Origin: Streptomyces violaceusniger Tu 4113
GTDB taxonomy: Bacteria; Actinomycetota; Actinomycetes; Streptomycetales; Streptomycetaceae
Direction: 5' to 3'
Length of the DNA: 64,000 nucleotides
NCBI RefSeq assembly: GCF_000147815.2
Contig: NC_015957.1
Span: 310,001-374,000, forward strand
Shown: positions 1-9,307 of the stretch, piece after piece
Numbering within the stretch: position 1 is the stretch's first letter
Layout: every line of letters starts with the position of its first letter
Program-made: the position numbers and the translations under genes
Notes under the pieces: model-generated
Told to the model about the DNA's origin: nothing
Seen by the model: the letters and a program-made list of their open reading frames with translations, nothing else
Database searches by the model: none

Positions 1-58
1 GCCGTCAGGTGGGGGTGAGGGAGCCCCTGGCGGTGGTCTCAGCCTTGAGGGAGCGCGT

Positions 59-895
59 GTGACCTTGGCGTCTTCGGTGATTGTCCCGTACGCGGCGTAT
101 CTCCGGGTCTATGAGCCACTGGCAGCGTTTCCGGAGCCGGAGAGATCGCACTGGGCGCGGTATGCCAAGCGCGACGACCTGCCCGGTGCGCAGGACGAGC
201 TGCGCCGCTCGCTCGCGGACCTCCTGCCGGTGCCTCCGGTGGCGGTTCCGGTGCACGAGAGCGCGGACGCCTTCGTGGCGCTCGTGGACGGCGTCACATG
301 CGTCTGTCCGTGGCGTACGCGGCTGAGGGGCTGGCTGGCCCTGGAAGAGCTGCCGGAGCGCCTTCCCGGGCCCCTCCTGGACGCGGCCCTGCCCCCGGTG
401 GTGCGCCGGCAGGCGGTGGCGGACTTCGAGCGGTGGCTGGAGCGCAACCCGGACGCCCGGCCGTGGATCCGCTCGGCCACCTGGCATGTGCCGGTGCGCT
501 GGTTCGTGCTCTTCGGGGACGAGGAGCGCGAATTCACCAAGGGTGACGGCGGGTTCATTCTCCGTTACCGCACCCCGATGGTCCAGGCCAGGCGCCGGGT
601 GGCGCGTGGCCTTAAGGTGCTCAAGGAGTCCCTCGGCGAGGGGCCGCTGATCGACGGGCTGGTGGACGTCGGCCGGTGGCTCGAGGAGTTCCACCCCCGG
701 TCGTTGGTCGAGCTGGACTACGGCGGTCTGGTGCACACCCTGCCGGCGGGGCAGCTCGAGGAGGACCACTCGGCCGCGGATGTGGCGGAGGGCCTCGCGG
801 CGCTGCGCGACGGGGACGGGGAGCGGGCGGGCAGCGCGTACGAGCGGCTGACCGACCGCTGGAGCGTGATCCGCGGGCGGCAGAACGCGAGCTGA
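59..895 (+). CDS. conserved Streptomyces protein, DUF8083-like
   Basis: A 278-residue soluble protein. The GTG start at 59 sits six bases after a GAGGGAG ribosome-binding site. No signal peptide or membrane segment is visible. Tryptophan- and arginine-rich blocks (PWIRSATWHVPVRWF near residue 140, YRTPMVQARRRVARGL near 180, GRWLEEFHPRSLVELDYGG near 215) are the parts I recall as conserved in a streptomycete family found next to bldC, which I believe is called DUF8083. No catalytic motif is visible and the function is unknown. A hairpin at 1069-1086 lies beyond its end and may terminate it before the long bldC leader. Confidence 0.75.
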   Translation: MTLASSVIVPYAAYLRVYEPLAAFPEPERSHWARYAKRDDLPGAQDELRRSLADLLPVPPVAVPVHESADAFVALVDGVTCVCPWRTRLRGWLALEELPERLPGPLLDAALPPVVRRQAVADFERWLERNPDARPWIRSATWHVPVRWFVLFGDEEREFTKGDGGFILRYRTPMVQARRRVARGLKVLKESLGEGPLIDGLVDVGRWLEEFHPRSLVELDYGGLVHTLPAGQLEEDHSAADVAEGLAALRDGDGERAGSAYERLTDRWSVIRGRQNAS

Positions 896-1392
896 GCCCG
901 GCCGGAGCGGCGCCGGGCGACCGGTTGACGGTCGGCCGGAACAGACGGGGACGTAGGTCCCGATCCGGGCCATTGCCTCAATCGTGACCTAAAGCACTGA
1001 CTTCGGGCCTTGCGGTAATCGCCCATCCTCGTGTCAAAATAGGACAAGGAGCCCGGGAGGGATTCCTTCCGCCCAACTATGGGCGGATTCATCGGTATTG
1101 CACTCCTTGATGGATCTGGTTACCCCTGATCCTGTTGTGACTGATCGTCACGGCCGTGTGACTGTCCGCTATGGCATGGTCCATCGGCTTCCGTTGAGGT
1201 TGGACACCTGAGAGGGCAATTCCATCGGTTTGGCCGACGGGGCTGGACAGATGGTGTAGTTGTAGTGCCGAGGACAAGCCGTTCGTCCTATAACCGACTC
1301 GGCCCGCGTCCGCCATTTCGGGCAACGCGGGTCAAGGTGCAGAATTTAGAGGAAAGAACCGTGATGGTTCGGTTCTCCCGAGGAGGCCGCTC
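896..1392 (+). promoter_or_regulatory. long upstream region and leader of bldC
   Basis: This 497-bp stretch holds no convincing gene. It contains a hairpin with 7-bp arms and an ACTA loop (1069-1086), a TATAAC hexamer at 1289-1294 that could be a -10 element, and a small hairpin AGAACCG...CGGTTCT just before the bldC ribosome-binding site (GAGGAGG, about 1380). I see no good -35 match at 17-18 bp from TATAAC. A promoter on the unusually long upstream region of a developmental gene is expected, but its exact place is inference. Confidence 0.4.
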
Positions 1393-1599
1393 ATGACCGC
1401 TCGCACCCCTGATGCCGAGCCGCTGCTGACCCCGGCTGAGGTTGCCACGATGTTTCGCGTGGACCCGAAGACGGTCACTCGCTGGGCGAAGGCAGGCAAA
1501 CTCACGTCCATCCGCACGCTCGGAGGGCATCGGCGCTACCGCGAAGCGGAGGTCCGTGCACTTCTTGCGGGCATCCCGCAGCAGCGCAGCGAGGCCTGA
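1393..1599 (+). CDS. bldC: developmental transcriptional regulator BldC
   Basis: A 68-residue, single-domain MerR-like DNA-binding protein. The helix-turn-helix and wing run through LTPAEVATMFRVDPKTVTRW and the SIRTLGGHRRYREAEV segment, and there is no effector domain. From memory the sequence matches S. coelicolor BldC along its length. BldC binds head-to-tail on direct repeats, holds back sporulation genes and is needed for normal aerial growth and antibiotic production. The ATG follows a strong GAGGAGG site by six bases. An intrinsic terminator (1622-1643) follows the stop, so the gene is probably monocistronic. Confidence 0.97.
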   Translation: MTARTPDAEPLLTPAEVATMFRVDPKTVTRWAKAGKLTSIRTLGGHRRYREAEVRALLAGIPQQRSEA

Positions 1600-1621
1600 A
1601 CAACCGCATAACCGGGCATTT

Positions 1622-1643
1622 CCGGGCCCCCCAGCCCGGTTTT
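1622..1643 (+). terminator. intrinsic terminator of bldC
   Basis: The hairpin has stem CCGGGC/GCCCGG, loop CCCCCA and then TTTT (1640-1643). It starts 23 bases after the bldC stop codon. Confidence 0.8.
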
Positions 1644-2049
1644 CGCCTGTATAGCTCCACACGACGGGTGCCTGCCCCAACAGGCCCGCCACCGCTCGAC
1701 ATGGGTGCGTCGTTGATCGCGCTGGACTCCGCCGGGTCTGGCGCGATCTTTTTATGCCCGGGAACGGCCTTCCGGAGGGTGCCTCCAGGGGGGTCGCAAG
1801 TGGCCCCGGAGGGGCAATCGTTCGGCTTGCCCGGGGTGTCCCGCGGTGTCTCCGGGGGGCTCCCGGGGGGCCCTCGGGGAGCGTTCGGGCCAGCGCGGAC
1901 AGACGGTGCAATTGCACATATTAAATTGACCCATGGTGAGCGGGGTGTAAGTTCCCTCACTCCGGAAACTCATTCGGTGACTCCCGTCACACTGCCCAAC
2001 CATTGCCTCGTGCCCACTGGTTGCGCTAAAGGGCAACTGCGGTAAGGGC
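1644..2049. other. intergenic region between bldC and the DUF6274-type gene
   Basis: About 400 bp with no supportable gene. It is G/C-rich with many short runs of G (1790-1890) and a less GC-rich part at 1910-2050. Open frames on both strands lack ribosome-binding sites and plausible protein composition. Confidence 0.5.
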
Positions 2050-2274
2050 TTACCGAGTTGACGGTGGAGTGGCGGCCGTCGCCTCCTGGCCGGCCCCGTC
2101 ACCGGCCTCGTCTCCGGCGCCGCCACCCGTCTCCTCGGCCGCCGAGGGCTCCATCGCCAGCCGCAGCAGGCGATGGCAGATCGGACAGTGCCGGGTGAAG
2201 TGGCGATTGCCCGCGGCAGCCGCCAGATGGGCGCGCAGCAGCGCCCTGGTCTCATGCCTCGCGGACGTCGTCAT
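2050..2274 (-). CDS. small conserved protein, DUF6274-like
   Basis: A 74-residue protein. The ATG at 2274 is chosen over a GTG at 2283 because GGGAGG lies 8 bases upstream of the ATG and overlaps the GTG region. The core RHETRALLRAHLAAAAGNRHF followed by a CPICHRLLRLAM segment contains a C-x2-C-H pattern that might bind a metal. The C-terminus is low-complexity Gly/Ala/Thr. I recall this as the streptomycete family DUF6274 found beside bldC. Function unknown. Confidence 0.7.
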   Translation of the reverse strand: MTTSARHETRALLRAHLAAAAGNRHFTRHCPICHRLLRLAMEPSAAEETGGGAGDEAGDGAGQEATAATPPSTR

Positions 2275-2348
2275 ACGCCGCACCTCCCGCGCACCCCCGC
2301 GCCCTTTAGCTTGGGTACCTCTGGGTGCGGTGCGCCGTCAAGACGCCA

Positions 2349-2380
2349 AAGGCCCGGATCCATATACGGATCCGGGCCTT
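2349..2380 (-). terminator. terminator downstream of tRNA-Asp
   Basis: A perfect 13-bp inverted repeat (AAGGCCCGGATCC and its complement) around an ATATAC loop lies 9 bases past the 3' end of tRNA-Asp, with a short T run on the minus strand. The symmetry means it could also stop transcription from the left. Confidence 0.85.
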
Positions 2381-2389
2381 CCGGTTAAG

Positions 2390-2464
2390 CGGTCCTGACG
2401 GGATTTGAACCCGCGGCCTCCACCTTGACAGGGTGGCGAGCACTCCAAACTGCTCCACAGGACC
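2390..2464 (-). tRNA. tRNA-Asp (GTC)
   Basis: The minus strand folds as a 75-nt tRNA. Acceptor arms are GGTCCTG/CAGGACC with discriminator G; the anticodon stem is CCACC/GGTGG with loop CTGTCAA, giving anticodon GTC; the T-arm contains GGTTCAAATCC. CCA is not encoded. The sequence is identical to the second tRNA-Asp at 15754-15828. Confidence 0.97.
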
Positions 2465-2602
2465 AAGAGTGACGCCTGCGACTTCGTCGCCGTGCGCCGC
2501 GCTGGTGTGCGCTGCGATGCAGACTCTACAGCAGGTCAGGGGGTGCGGTCGAACTCGCCCCCGGCGGGGCTCCGGCGGGCCGCCGGAGCCCCGGGGACAC
2601 CC

Positions 2603-5600
2603 TTACGGCGCGGCCGCGTCGATGGCCTTCACGATGCGCTTGTCGGACACCGGATAGGCCGTACCGAGGGCGTGCGCGAAGTAGCTGACCCGCAACTCCT
2701 CGATCATCCAGCGGATCTCCAGCGCCTCCTGGGGCACCGGGCGCCCCGGCGGGAACTGCTCCAGCAGCCAGGCGTACTCGTCCCGCATCTCCCGCACCTT
2801 CGCCATCCGGGCGCGGTCCCGGTCGGCGTTGCCCGGAAGCTGCTGCAGCCGCCGGTCCACGGCCACCAGATAGCGCATGAGGTCCGGAAGCCGCCGCACG
2901 CCGTGGGCGGTCACGAAACCCGGTGCGATGAGCTCCGAGAGCTGCTCCCTGATGTCCGTGAGGGACGGCAGCAGCACCGGGCTCCTGGTGTCCTTCAGCC
3001 GCCGCTCGCACGACTGCCAGGCCGCCAGCACCTCCTGGACCTTGCGCACGGTGTCCAGCGTGGCGTCCGTGATGTCGCTGCGCACCGCGTCGAAGAGCTT
3101 GCGGAACGACTCCTCGTCCCAGGCCGGGCCGCCACGGGACGCGATCAGCCGGTCGGCCGCCGCGGCCACGCAGTCGTCGAAGAGCGCCTGCACACCGCCG
3201 TGCGGGCTGCTGGAGAGCGCCAGCTTGGCCTGGTTGGAGAGCTTGCCCTGGACGAACTTGGCGGGGCTGGACGGCAACTGGAGCAGGATCAGCCGGCGCG
3301 TCCCCCGCCACATCGCCTCCCGCTGCTCGGCCTCGGTGTCGAAGAGCCGTACGGCCACCGAGGCGCCCTCGTCGACGAGCGCCGGATACGCCTTGACCGG
3401 CTGGCCGCCGCGGCGCGTCTCGAAGGTGCGCGGCAGCGTCCCGACCGTCCACCGGGTCAGCCCGCCGCGCTGCTGGATCCCCACGCCCTCCTTGGAGGAC
3501 TCGAACGCCTTGGAGATCGCGGCCCGCGTCTTCGGCCGCAGCCGCTGCCGCAGCACCTCCACGTCCTTGTCCTCGGCCAGCTTGCGGTGCCGCTCGTCCA
3601 CCACCCGGAAGGTGACCTTGAGGTGGTCGGGGACCTTCGCCAGGTCCCAGTCCTCCGGCTCGATCCGTACGCCCACCATCCGCTGCAGCTCACGCCCCAG
3701 CGCCGCGGTCAGCGGCTCCTGGAGGGGGGCAGCGCTTTCCAGGAAGCGCTTGGCATAGTTCGGCGCCGGGACGTAGTGACGGCGCACCGGTTTGGGCAGC
3801 GAGCGGATCAGCTCGGTGACCAGATCCTCCCGCAACCCCGGAATCTGCCAGTCGAAACCGTCCGCGGTGACCTGATTGAGCACCTGCAGCGGGATGTGGA
3901 CGGTCACACCGTCCGCGTCCGCCCCCGGCTCGAATTGATAGGTCACCTTGAACTTGAGCTTCCCCTGGCGCCAGGAGTCCGGATAGGCGTCCTTGGTGAT
4001 GTCCTGCGCCCGCTCGTTGATGAGCATCGACTTCTCGAAGTTGAGAAGCTCCGGTTCTTCGCGACGCTTGTGCTTCCACCAGGAGTCGAAGTGGGCGCCG
4101 GAGACCACATGCTCGGGGATCCGCTGGTCGTAGAAGTCGAAGAGCGTCTCGTCGTCCACGAGGATGTCGCGGCGCCGGGCCCGGTGCTCCAGCTCCTCGA
4201 CCTCGCCCAGCAGCTTGCGGTTGTCGTGGAAGAACTGGTGGTGGGTGCGCCAGTCGCCCTCCACCAGGGCGTTGCGGATGAACAGATCGCGGCTGGTCTC
4301 CGGGTCGATCCGGCCGTAGTTGACCTTCCGCTGGGCGACGATCGGCACCCCGTAGAGCGTGACCCGCTCATACGCCATCACCGCGGCCTGCTTCTGCTCC
4401 CAGTGCGGTTCGCTGTAGGTGCGTTTGACCAGGTGCTGGGCGAGCGGCTCGATCCACTCCGGCTCGATCTTCGCGTTGACCCGCGCCCACAGCCGGGAGG
4501 TCTCCACCAGCTCCGCCGACATCACCCAGCGCGGCGGCTTCTTGAACAGCGCCGAACCGGGGAACACCGCGAACTTGGCGCTGCGCGCGCCCAGATACTC
4601 GTTCTTGTCGGTGTCCTTAAGGCCCACATGGGACAGCAGCCCCGCCAGCAACGACGTATGCACGTGGTCGGGCGCCGCGTCCTGCTCGGACATATGGATG
4701 TCCATGGTCTTGGCGACCGTGCGCAGCTGGCTGTAGATGTCCTGCCATTCGCGTATACGCAGGTAGTTGAGGAACTCATTGCGGCACATCCGGCGGAAGG
4801 CGGAGGAGGACAGCTCCTTCTGCCGCTCCCGGATGTACTTCCACAGATTGAGGAACGCCAGGAAGTCGCTGGACTCGTCCTTGAACCGGGCGTGCTGCTG
4901 ATCCGCCTGCTGCTGCTTGTCCGAGGGGCGCTCGCGCGGGTCCTGGATGGACAGCGCCGCCGCGATCACCATGACCTCGCGGACACAGCCGTTGCGGTCC
5001 GCCTCCAGCACCATGCGGGCCAGCCGCGGGTCCACCGGAAGCTGGGCCAGCTTCCGGCCGACCTGGGTGAGCCGCTTGCGCGGGTCCTTCTCCTTGCCGT
5101 CCAGGGCGTGCAGCTCCTCCAGGAGCTGGACGCCGTCCTTGACGTTGCGGCGGTCCGGCGGGTCGATGAAGGGGAACTTCTCGATGTCGCCGAGGCCGGC
5201 GGCGGTCATCTGGAGGATGACGGAGGCCAGATTGGTCCGGAGGATCTCGGCGTCGGTGAACTCCGGGCGGGTGAGGAAGTCGTCCTCGGAGTACAGCCGG
5301 ATGCAGATGCCGTCGCTGGTCCGGCCGCAGCGGCCCTTGCGCTGATTGGCGCTGGCCTGGGAGATCGGCTCGATGGGCAGCCGCTGGACCTTGGTGCGAT
5401 GGCTGTAGCGGGAGATCCGGGCGGCGCCCGGGTCGATCACATAGCGGATACCGGGGACGGTCAGCGAGGTCTCGGCGACGTTGGTCGCCAGCACGATCCG
5501 GCGGCCGGTGTGTCTCTGGAAGACCCGGTGCTGCTCGGCGTGCGACAGCCGGGCGTACAGCGGAAGGACCTCGGTGACCGGGAGCTTCTTCTTGTTCAGC

Positions 5601-6529
5601 GCGTCGGCGGTGTCGCGGATCTCCCGCTCACCGGAGAGGAAGACCAGGATGTCGCCCGGCCCCTCGGCCTGGAGCTCGTCGACCGCGTCGCAGATCGCGG
5701 TGATCTGGTCGCGGTCGCTGTCCTCGCCGCCCTCCTCGAGCAGCGGGCGGTAGCGCACCTCGACCGGATATGTACGCCCGCTGACCTCGACGATCGGTGC
5801 GTCGCCGAAATGGCGGGAAAAGCGCTCCGGGTCGATGGTGGCGGAGGTGATCACGATCTTGAGGTCGGGGCGGCGGGGCAGGAGTTGGGCCAGATAGCCC
5901 AGCAGGAAGTCGATGTTGAGGCTGCGCTCATGGGCCTCGTCGATGATGATCGTGTCGTACTGGCGCAGCTCGCGGTCGGTCTGGATCTCGGCGAGCAGAA
6001 TGCCGTCGGTCATCAGCTTGACGTGGGTGTCCTGCCCCACCTGATCGGTGAAGCGGACCTTCCAGCCGACGGACTCGCCCAGCGGCGACCGCAGCTCCTC
6101 GGCGATGCGCTCGGCCACGGTGCGGGCGGCGATACGGCGCGGCTGCGTATGGCCAATAAGTCCCTTGACGCCGCGCCCCAGCTCCAGACAGATCTTCGGA
6201 ATCTGGGTGGTCTTCCCGGAGCCGGTCTCACCTGCGACGATCACCACCTGGTGATCCCGGACGGCCTCGAGGATCGCGTCCTTCTTCTGGCTGACCGGCA
6301 GCTCTTGCGGATAGGTGATGGCCGGCACGGCGGCGCGGCGGTCCGCGACCCGCAGCTCGGCACGCGTGATCTCCTCGGTGATCTCACCGAGTACGGCCGC
6401 TCGGGCCTCGGGTTTACGGATCCGGCGCGCACCGTCGAGCCGGCGTCCCAGCCGCTGCTGGTCGCGCAGCATCAGCTCGGGCAGCCGCTCCAGCAGGGCG
6501 GGCAGGGCGGGGGCAGGCGTGGTGGACAT
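2603..6529 (-). CDS. hrpA: ATP-dependent RNA helicase HrpA (DEAH box)
   Basis: A 1308-residue DEAH-box helicase of the usual HrpA length. Walker A GETGSGKTTQIPK (about residue 100), the DEAH box IIIDEAHERSLN (about 195), motif III SATID, the Q-x2-GR-x-GR motif (QRKGRCGR, about 400), then winged-helix, ratchet and OB domains and the long HrpA-specific C-terminal region (LELxxxL-rich, to the end). The enzyme unwinds or remodels RNA and ribonucleoproteins in the cytoplasm; in other bacteria HrpA rescues stalled, collided ribosomes. The gene is divergent from the membrane-protein gene at 6640 and reads toward tRNA-Asp. Confidence 0.96.
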   Translation of the reverse strand: MSTTPAPALPALLERLPELMLRDQQRLGRRLDGARRIRKPEARAAVLGEITEEITRAELRVADRRAAVPAITYPQELPVSQKKDAILEAVRDHQVVIVAGETGSGKTTQIPKICLELGRGVKGLIGHTQPRRIAARTVAERIAEELRSPLGESVGWKVRFTDQVGQDTHVKLMTDGILLAEIQTDRELRQYDTIIIDEAHERSLNIDFLLGYLAQLLPRRPDLKIVITSATIDPERFSRHFGDAPIVEVSGRTYPVEVRYRPLLEEGGEDSDRDQITAICDAVDELQAEGPGDILVFLSGEREIRDTADALNKKKLPVTEVLPLYARLSHAEQHRVFQRHTGRRIVLATNVAETSLTVPGIRYVIDPGAARISRYSHRTKVQRLPIEPISQASANQRKGRCGRTSDGICIRLYSEDDFLTRPEFTDAEILRTNLASVILQMTAAGLGDIEKFPFIDPPDRRNVKDGVQLLEELHALDGKEKDPRKRLTQVGRKLAQLPVDPRLARMVLEADRNGCVREVMVIAAALSIQDPRERPSDKQQQADQQHARFKDESSDFLAFLNLWKYIRERQKELSSSAFRRMCRNEFLNYLRIREWQDIYSQLRTVAKTMDIHMSEQDAAPDHVHTSLLAGLLSHVGLKDTDKNEYLGARSAKFAVFPGSALFKKPPRWVMSAELVETSRLWARVNAKIEPEWIEPLAQHLVKRTYSEPHWEQKQAAVMAYERVTLYGVPIVAQRKVNYGRIDPETSRDLFIRNALVEGDWRTHHQFFHDNRKLLGEVEELEHRARRRDILVDDETLFDFYDQRIPEHVVSGAHFDSWWKHKRREEPELLNFEKSMLINERAQDITKDAYPDSWRQGKLKFKVTYQFEPGADADGVTVHIPLQVLNQVTADGFDWQIPGLREDLVTELIRSLPKPVRRHYVPAPNYAKRFLESAAPLQEPLTAALGRELQRMVGVRIEPEDWDLAKVPDHLKVTFRVVDERHRKLAEDKDVEVLRQRLRPKTRAAISKAFESSKEGVGIQQRGGLTRWTVGTLPRTFETRRGGQPVKAYPALVDEGASVAVRLFDTEAEQREAMWRGTRRLILLQLPSSPAKFVQGKLSNQAKLALSSSPHGGVQALFDDCVAAAADRLIASRGGPAWDEESFRKLFDAVRSDITDATLDTVRKVQEVLAAWQSCERRLKDTRSPVLLPSLTDIREQLSELIAPGFVTAHGVRRLPDLMRYLVAVDRRLQQLPGNADRDRARMAKVREMRDEYAWLLEQFPPGRPVPQEALEIRWMIEELRVSYFAHALGTAYPVSDKRIVKAIDAAAP

Positions 6530-6639
6530 ACGGATCCCAGGATCTCACCTCGGCAAAACGACTGGCGAACCATTTCCGCCGGGTGTTGTCCGGGCCGCGT
6601 CGCGCGGTATGCCGGGATTGTCCGTTCTAGCGTGGGCGC

Positions 6640-7860
6640 ATGGCGGACGACGAAAGCGGCGCAGGCGCGGGCGGGGGCGACACGGGCGCGGGCAGGGGCG
6701 ACGCGAGTGAGGGCAAGGGCGGGGGTGGGGGCGAAGGGAGCGAGGGCAAGGGCGCGACCGACGAGGGAAGGGGCAGGGGCAGGGGCGGGGCGGACGCGGG
6801 CAGGGACAGGGGTGGGGCGGACGCGGCCAAGGGCGGGGCGGACCGGCTCTCCCCATGGGCTCGTTTCAAGCAGACCCCCTTCTTCCCCGCGACCGTCATC
6901 GTGCTGCTCATCTCCGCGGGCGCGGGGCTCTTCGCGGGCTCGTACACCTTCGCCTTCGCCAATCCCACCCCCCGGAACATCCCCACCGCCATCGTGACCA
7001 CCGATGACGACTCCGCCGTGCGGAACCAGTTCCTCACCGGGATGGAGAAGGCCCTGAACGCGTCCCTCAAGCTGCACCCCTACCCCAGCTATGCGAAGGC
7101 CCGCTGGTCCCTGGAGGAGCAGCAGGTCTTCGCGATCCTGCGGGCGCGCGACCATGGCGTCGAGCTGGATGTCGCGGGCGCGGCGGGGGCGACCGTGGCC
7201 CAGGTGCTCAGCCAGGCCGGTGGCAAGGTGGGCCGGGCCTCCGGGGTGCCCGTCCAGGTCAGGGATCTGAAACCGCTACAGCCCGGCGATCCGCGCGGAC
7301 TCGCGGTCTTCTACATCTCCCTGGCCGCCACGATCATCGGCTTCCTCGGTGCCATCCAGCTCAGTGTCAACGCCGCCGGGCTCAACCCGGCCGAGCGGAT
7401 CGGCTTCAACGTCGCGTACGCCATGCTCGGCGCCTTCTCGATCGCGGCGATCGTGGACTGGGGGCTGAAGGCGCTCCGGCTCCCCTTCGCGGAGTCGTGG
7501 GCGATCCTGGCGTTGACGATGTTGACCTCGGGGCTGGTGTTCTCCATGTTCAACGTCCTCTTCGGGCGCTGGGCGCTCCTCCCCACCTGGGGCGTGATGG
7601 TGATCCTCGGCAACCCGTCCTCCGGCGGCGCCGTCTCCTGGCCCCTGCTCCCCTCACTCCTGGGCACCATCGGCCGCTGGCTCCCGCCGGGTGCCTCGGT
7701 CAACGCCCAGCACACCGCGATCTACTTCCCCCACCACCAGCACCCCTTCCCCTTCCTGGTGCTGGGGGGCTGGTGTGTGGTGTCCGCCGTGGTCTTCTGG
7801 ACCTGGCGCCACCGCCACCCGGGCGGGCGGCCGCCGAAGGCGACGCCGACGCGGTGCTGA
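6640..7860 (+). CDS. membrane protein, YhgE/ABC-2-permease-like
   Basis: A 406-residue protein. Residues 1-75 are a low-complexity Gly/Ala/Asp/Arg stretch. One transmembrane helix (about 85-108) follows, then an extracytoplasmic domain of about 120 residues beginning PTPRNIPTAIV, then a cluster of about six hydrophobic helices and a basic C-terminus. This layout, one helix, external domain, then a helix block, is that of the ABC-2/YhgE/DUF3533 membrane family. There is no adjacent ATPase. Substrate unknown. The ATG start lies just 110 bp from the hrpA start, so the two genes share a divergent promoter region. Confidence 0.7.
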   Translation: MADDESGAGAGGGDTGAGRGDASEGKGGGGGEGSEGKGATDEGRGRGRGGADAGRDRGGADAAKGGADRLSPWARFKQTPFFPATVIVLLISAGAGLFAGSYTFAFANPTPRNIPTAIVTTDDDSAVRNQFLTGMEKALNASLKLHPYPSYAKARWSLEEQQVFAILRARDHGVELDVAGAAGATVAQVLSQAGGKVGRASGVPVQVRDLKPLQPGDPRGLAVFYISLAATIIGFLGAIQLSVNAAGLNPAERIGFNVAYAMLGAFSIAAIVDWGLKALRLPFAESWAILALTMLTSGLVFSMFNVLFGRWALLPTWGVMVILGNPSSGGAVSWPLLPSLLGTIGRWLPPGASVNAQHTAIYFPHHQHPFPFLVLGGWCVVSAVVFWTWRHRHPGGRPPKATPTRC

Positions 7861-7923
7861 GGGGCGGCGCGGTGGGGTGGGGCGCGGTGGGGGTGCGGCG
7901 CAATGCGGTCCGAGCACACGAAA

Positions 7924-7956
7924 AAGTCCCTCCCCCGAAGATCAGGGGAGGGACTT
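7924..7956 (-). terminator. strong terminator between convergent genes
   Basis: A 12-bp GC-rich stem (AAGTCCCTCCCC and complement) is followed on the minus strand by TTTTTC, the classic intrinsic form. It would end transcripts of the DUF1152 gene, leaving a ~135-nt 3' UTR, and could also serve the plus-strand gene ending at 7860. Two further hairpins lie in that UTR, one with arms CTCGT/ACGAG (7994-8009) and one GC-rich at about 8041-8060. Confidence 0.85.
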
Positions 7957-8091
7957 CTCCAAGGAGCGCCGAGCAGGCCTTGCACCTACATCCCTCGTTT
8001 GGAGACGAGTATCTTTCCTTAGACGACCGACGCATCAACTCCCGCCCCGCGGGGGCGGCGTTGCGAGATCAACTATAGCCCATCCGGGTGA

Positions 8092-9183
8092 TCACAGCCG
8101 CCACAGCGGGGCGTCGTACCGCTCGGGCTGAGTCCCGATCAGCAGGGCCCGCAGATCCGCGCGTTGGACACCGCTGAGGCCGAGGGCCTCGGTGAGGTGG
8201 CGGAAGGTGGTGTGGCTGACCCCGCGGGCGCGGGCCTCCTCCGCGAAGCGGGCGACTCCGGCCAGTACGGCCCTGGGCCGGAACGGGCTCTCGGGCGCCG
8301 ACCCGGACCGCGCGGCCTTCTCCCGCTCGTAGTCGATCTCCGAGTATCCGCAGATGTCCCGGCAGTGCCGCTCGGCCTCGGCGAGACCGGTGGTGTCGGC
8401 GATGGCCCCGGCGAGCCGGTTCCGGCGGAACGCGGCGTCGAGATCCGCCTCATGGACCACGGGTCCGTCGTCCGTCAGGGGAATGGTGAGCCCCGCGTCC
8501 CGTACCTCGCACAGCCCGCGCACACCGCGCGCCGCGGCCGTGAGCATGCCGGTGGCCTCCGACGGATGCCACTCCATGACGGGGCCGATGGGCGCGACGT
8601 CCTCGGCGGTCAGCGTATGGACCACCGGCCCCAGCCGTTCGCGCAGCACCTCCACCGGGATCTCCCCGTCCAGCCCCGGTCCGGCGACCAGCAGCCGGAT
8701 CTCCGCGGTCACCTGCGCACACGCGGCAAGCGACAGCGCGTCCCCGAGCGGGCTGCACAGCGTCGGCTCATCCCCTCGCGCGAGGATGTCGCCGCCCACG
8801 TCCAGCAGGTCGATGGAGGCCGGGGCCAGGTGCTCGATCAGCTCTTCCAACTGCCGGACCATGCCCTCCACCCCGTGGTGGGGGTCGAGCAGCGCGAAGG
8901 TGTGCGGCAGCTCGGCGGCCAGCCGGGGCAGTGTGGACCCGGCCGGCGCCACCGGCCTCGCGTCCTTGGGCACGGCGTACACGCTCGGCGTGAGCGCCCG
9001 CAGCCCGGTGAAGTCGGCCGCTCCCCGGGGCCCGGGGACTGGGTCGACGAGCAGCCGGTCCCAGGCGTAGGTCAGGACCACCGCCCGGTCGTCGGCCGTC
9101 CCGTGCCCGTACAGAGCCTGGTCGATCACCGCGGCGGCAACGGCGTCCCCGCCACCTCCCCCCGCCATGATCAGCCGCGTCAT
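8092..9183 (-). CDS. DUF1152 family protein
   Basis: A 363-residue soluble protein. It opens with MTRLIMAGGGGGDAVAAA, a glycine-rich nucleotide-binding-like turn, and carries DLLDVGGDILARGDEPTLCSP in the middle with LVAGPGLDGE further on. These are the landmarks I know from DUF1152, a family of unknown function found in actinobacteria and archaea that resembles a Rossmann-like sugar or nucleotide enzyme. The C-terminal third looks like a separate alpha-helical domain. The gene stands alone between a transporter and a terminator. Confidence 0.8.
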   Translation of the reverse strand: MTRLIMAGGGGGDAVAAAVIDQALYGHGTADDRAVVLTYAWDRLLVDPVPGPRGAADFTGLRALTPSVYAVPKDARPVAPAGSTLPRLAAELPHTFALLDPHHGVEGMVRQLEELIEHLAPASIDLLDVGGDILARGDEPTLCSPLGDALSLAACAQVTAEIRLLVAGPGLDGEIPVEVLRERLGPVVHTLTAEDVAPIGPVMEWHPSEATGMLTAAARGVRGLCEVRDAGLTIPLTDDGPVVHEADLDAAFRRNRLAGAIADTTGLAEAERHCRDICGYSEIDYEREKAARSGSAPESPFRPRAVLAGVARFAEEARARGVSHTTFRHLTEALGLSGVQRADLRALLIGTQPERYDAPLWRL

Positions 9184-9307
9184 CAGCCCAGCGTACGGCC
9201 GGAACGGCCGATACCGTCGTACTTCGCGCGCCCCGCCAGCCGTCGCCCCGCCCGGCCTCCCCGGCCTCCCCGGCGGCGGGCGGGGCGGGGCCGGTTATGG
9301 AGGCCGG

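Noticed and set aside
1288..1960. Minus-strand frames through bldC
   Set aside because: Opposite strand to a perfect BldC sequence with its own ribosome-binding site and terminator.
2492..6997. 1501-residue open frame on the plus strand opposite hrpA
   Set aside because: It is the antisense of a clear DEAH-box helicase, kept open by high GC. Its composition (His/Leu/Arg/Gly/Asp) is that of a shadow frame.
7924..8090. 6C-type small RNA near the terminator at 7924
   Set aside because: The loops do not carry the runs of six or more C that define that motif. A gene 3' UTR explains the structure.
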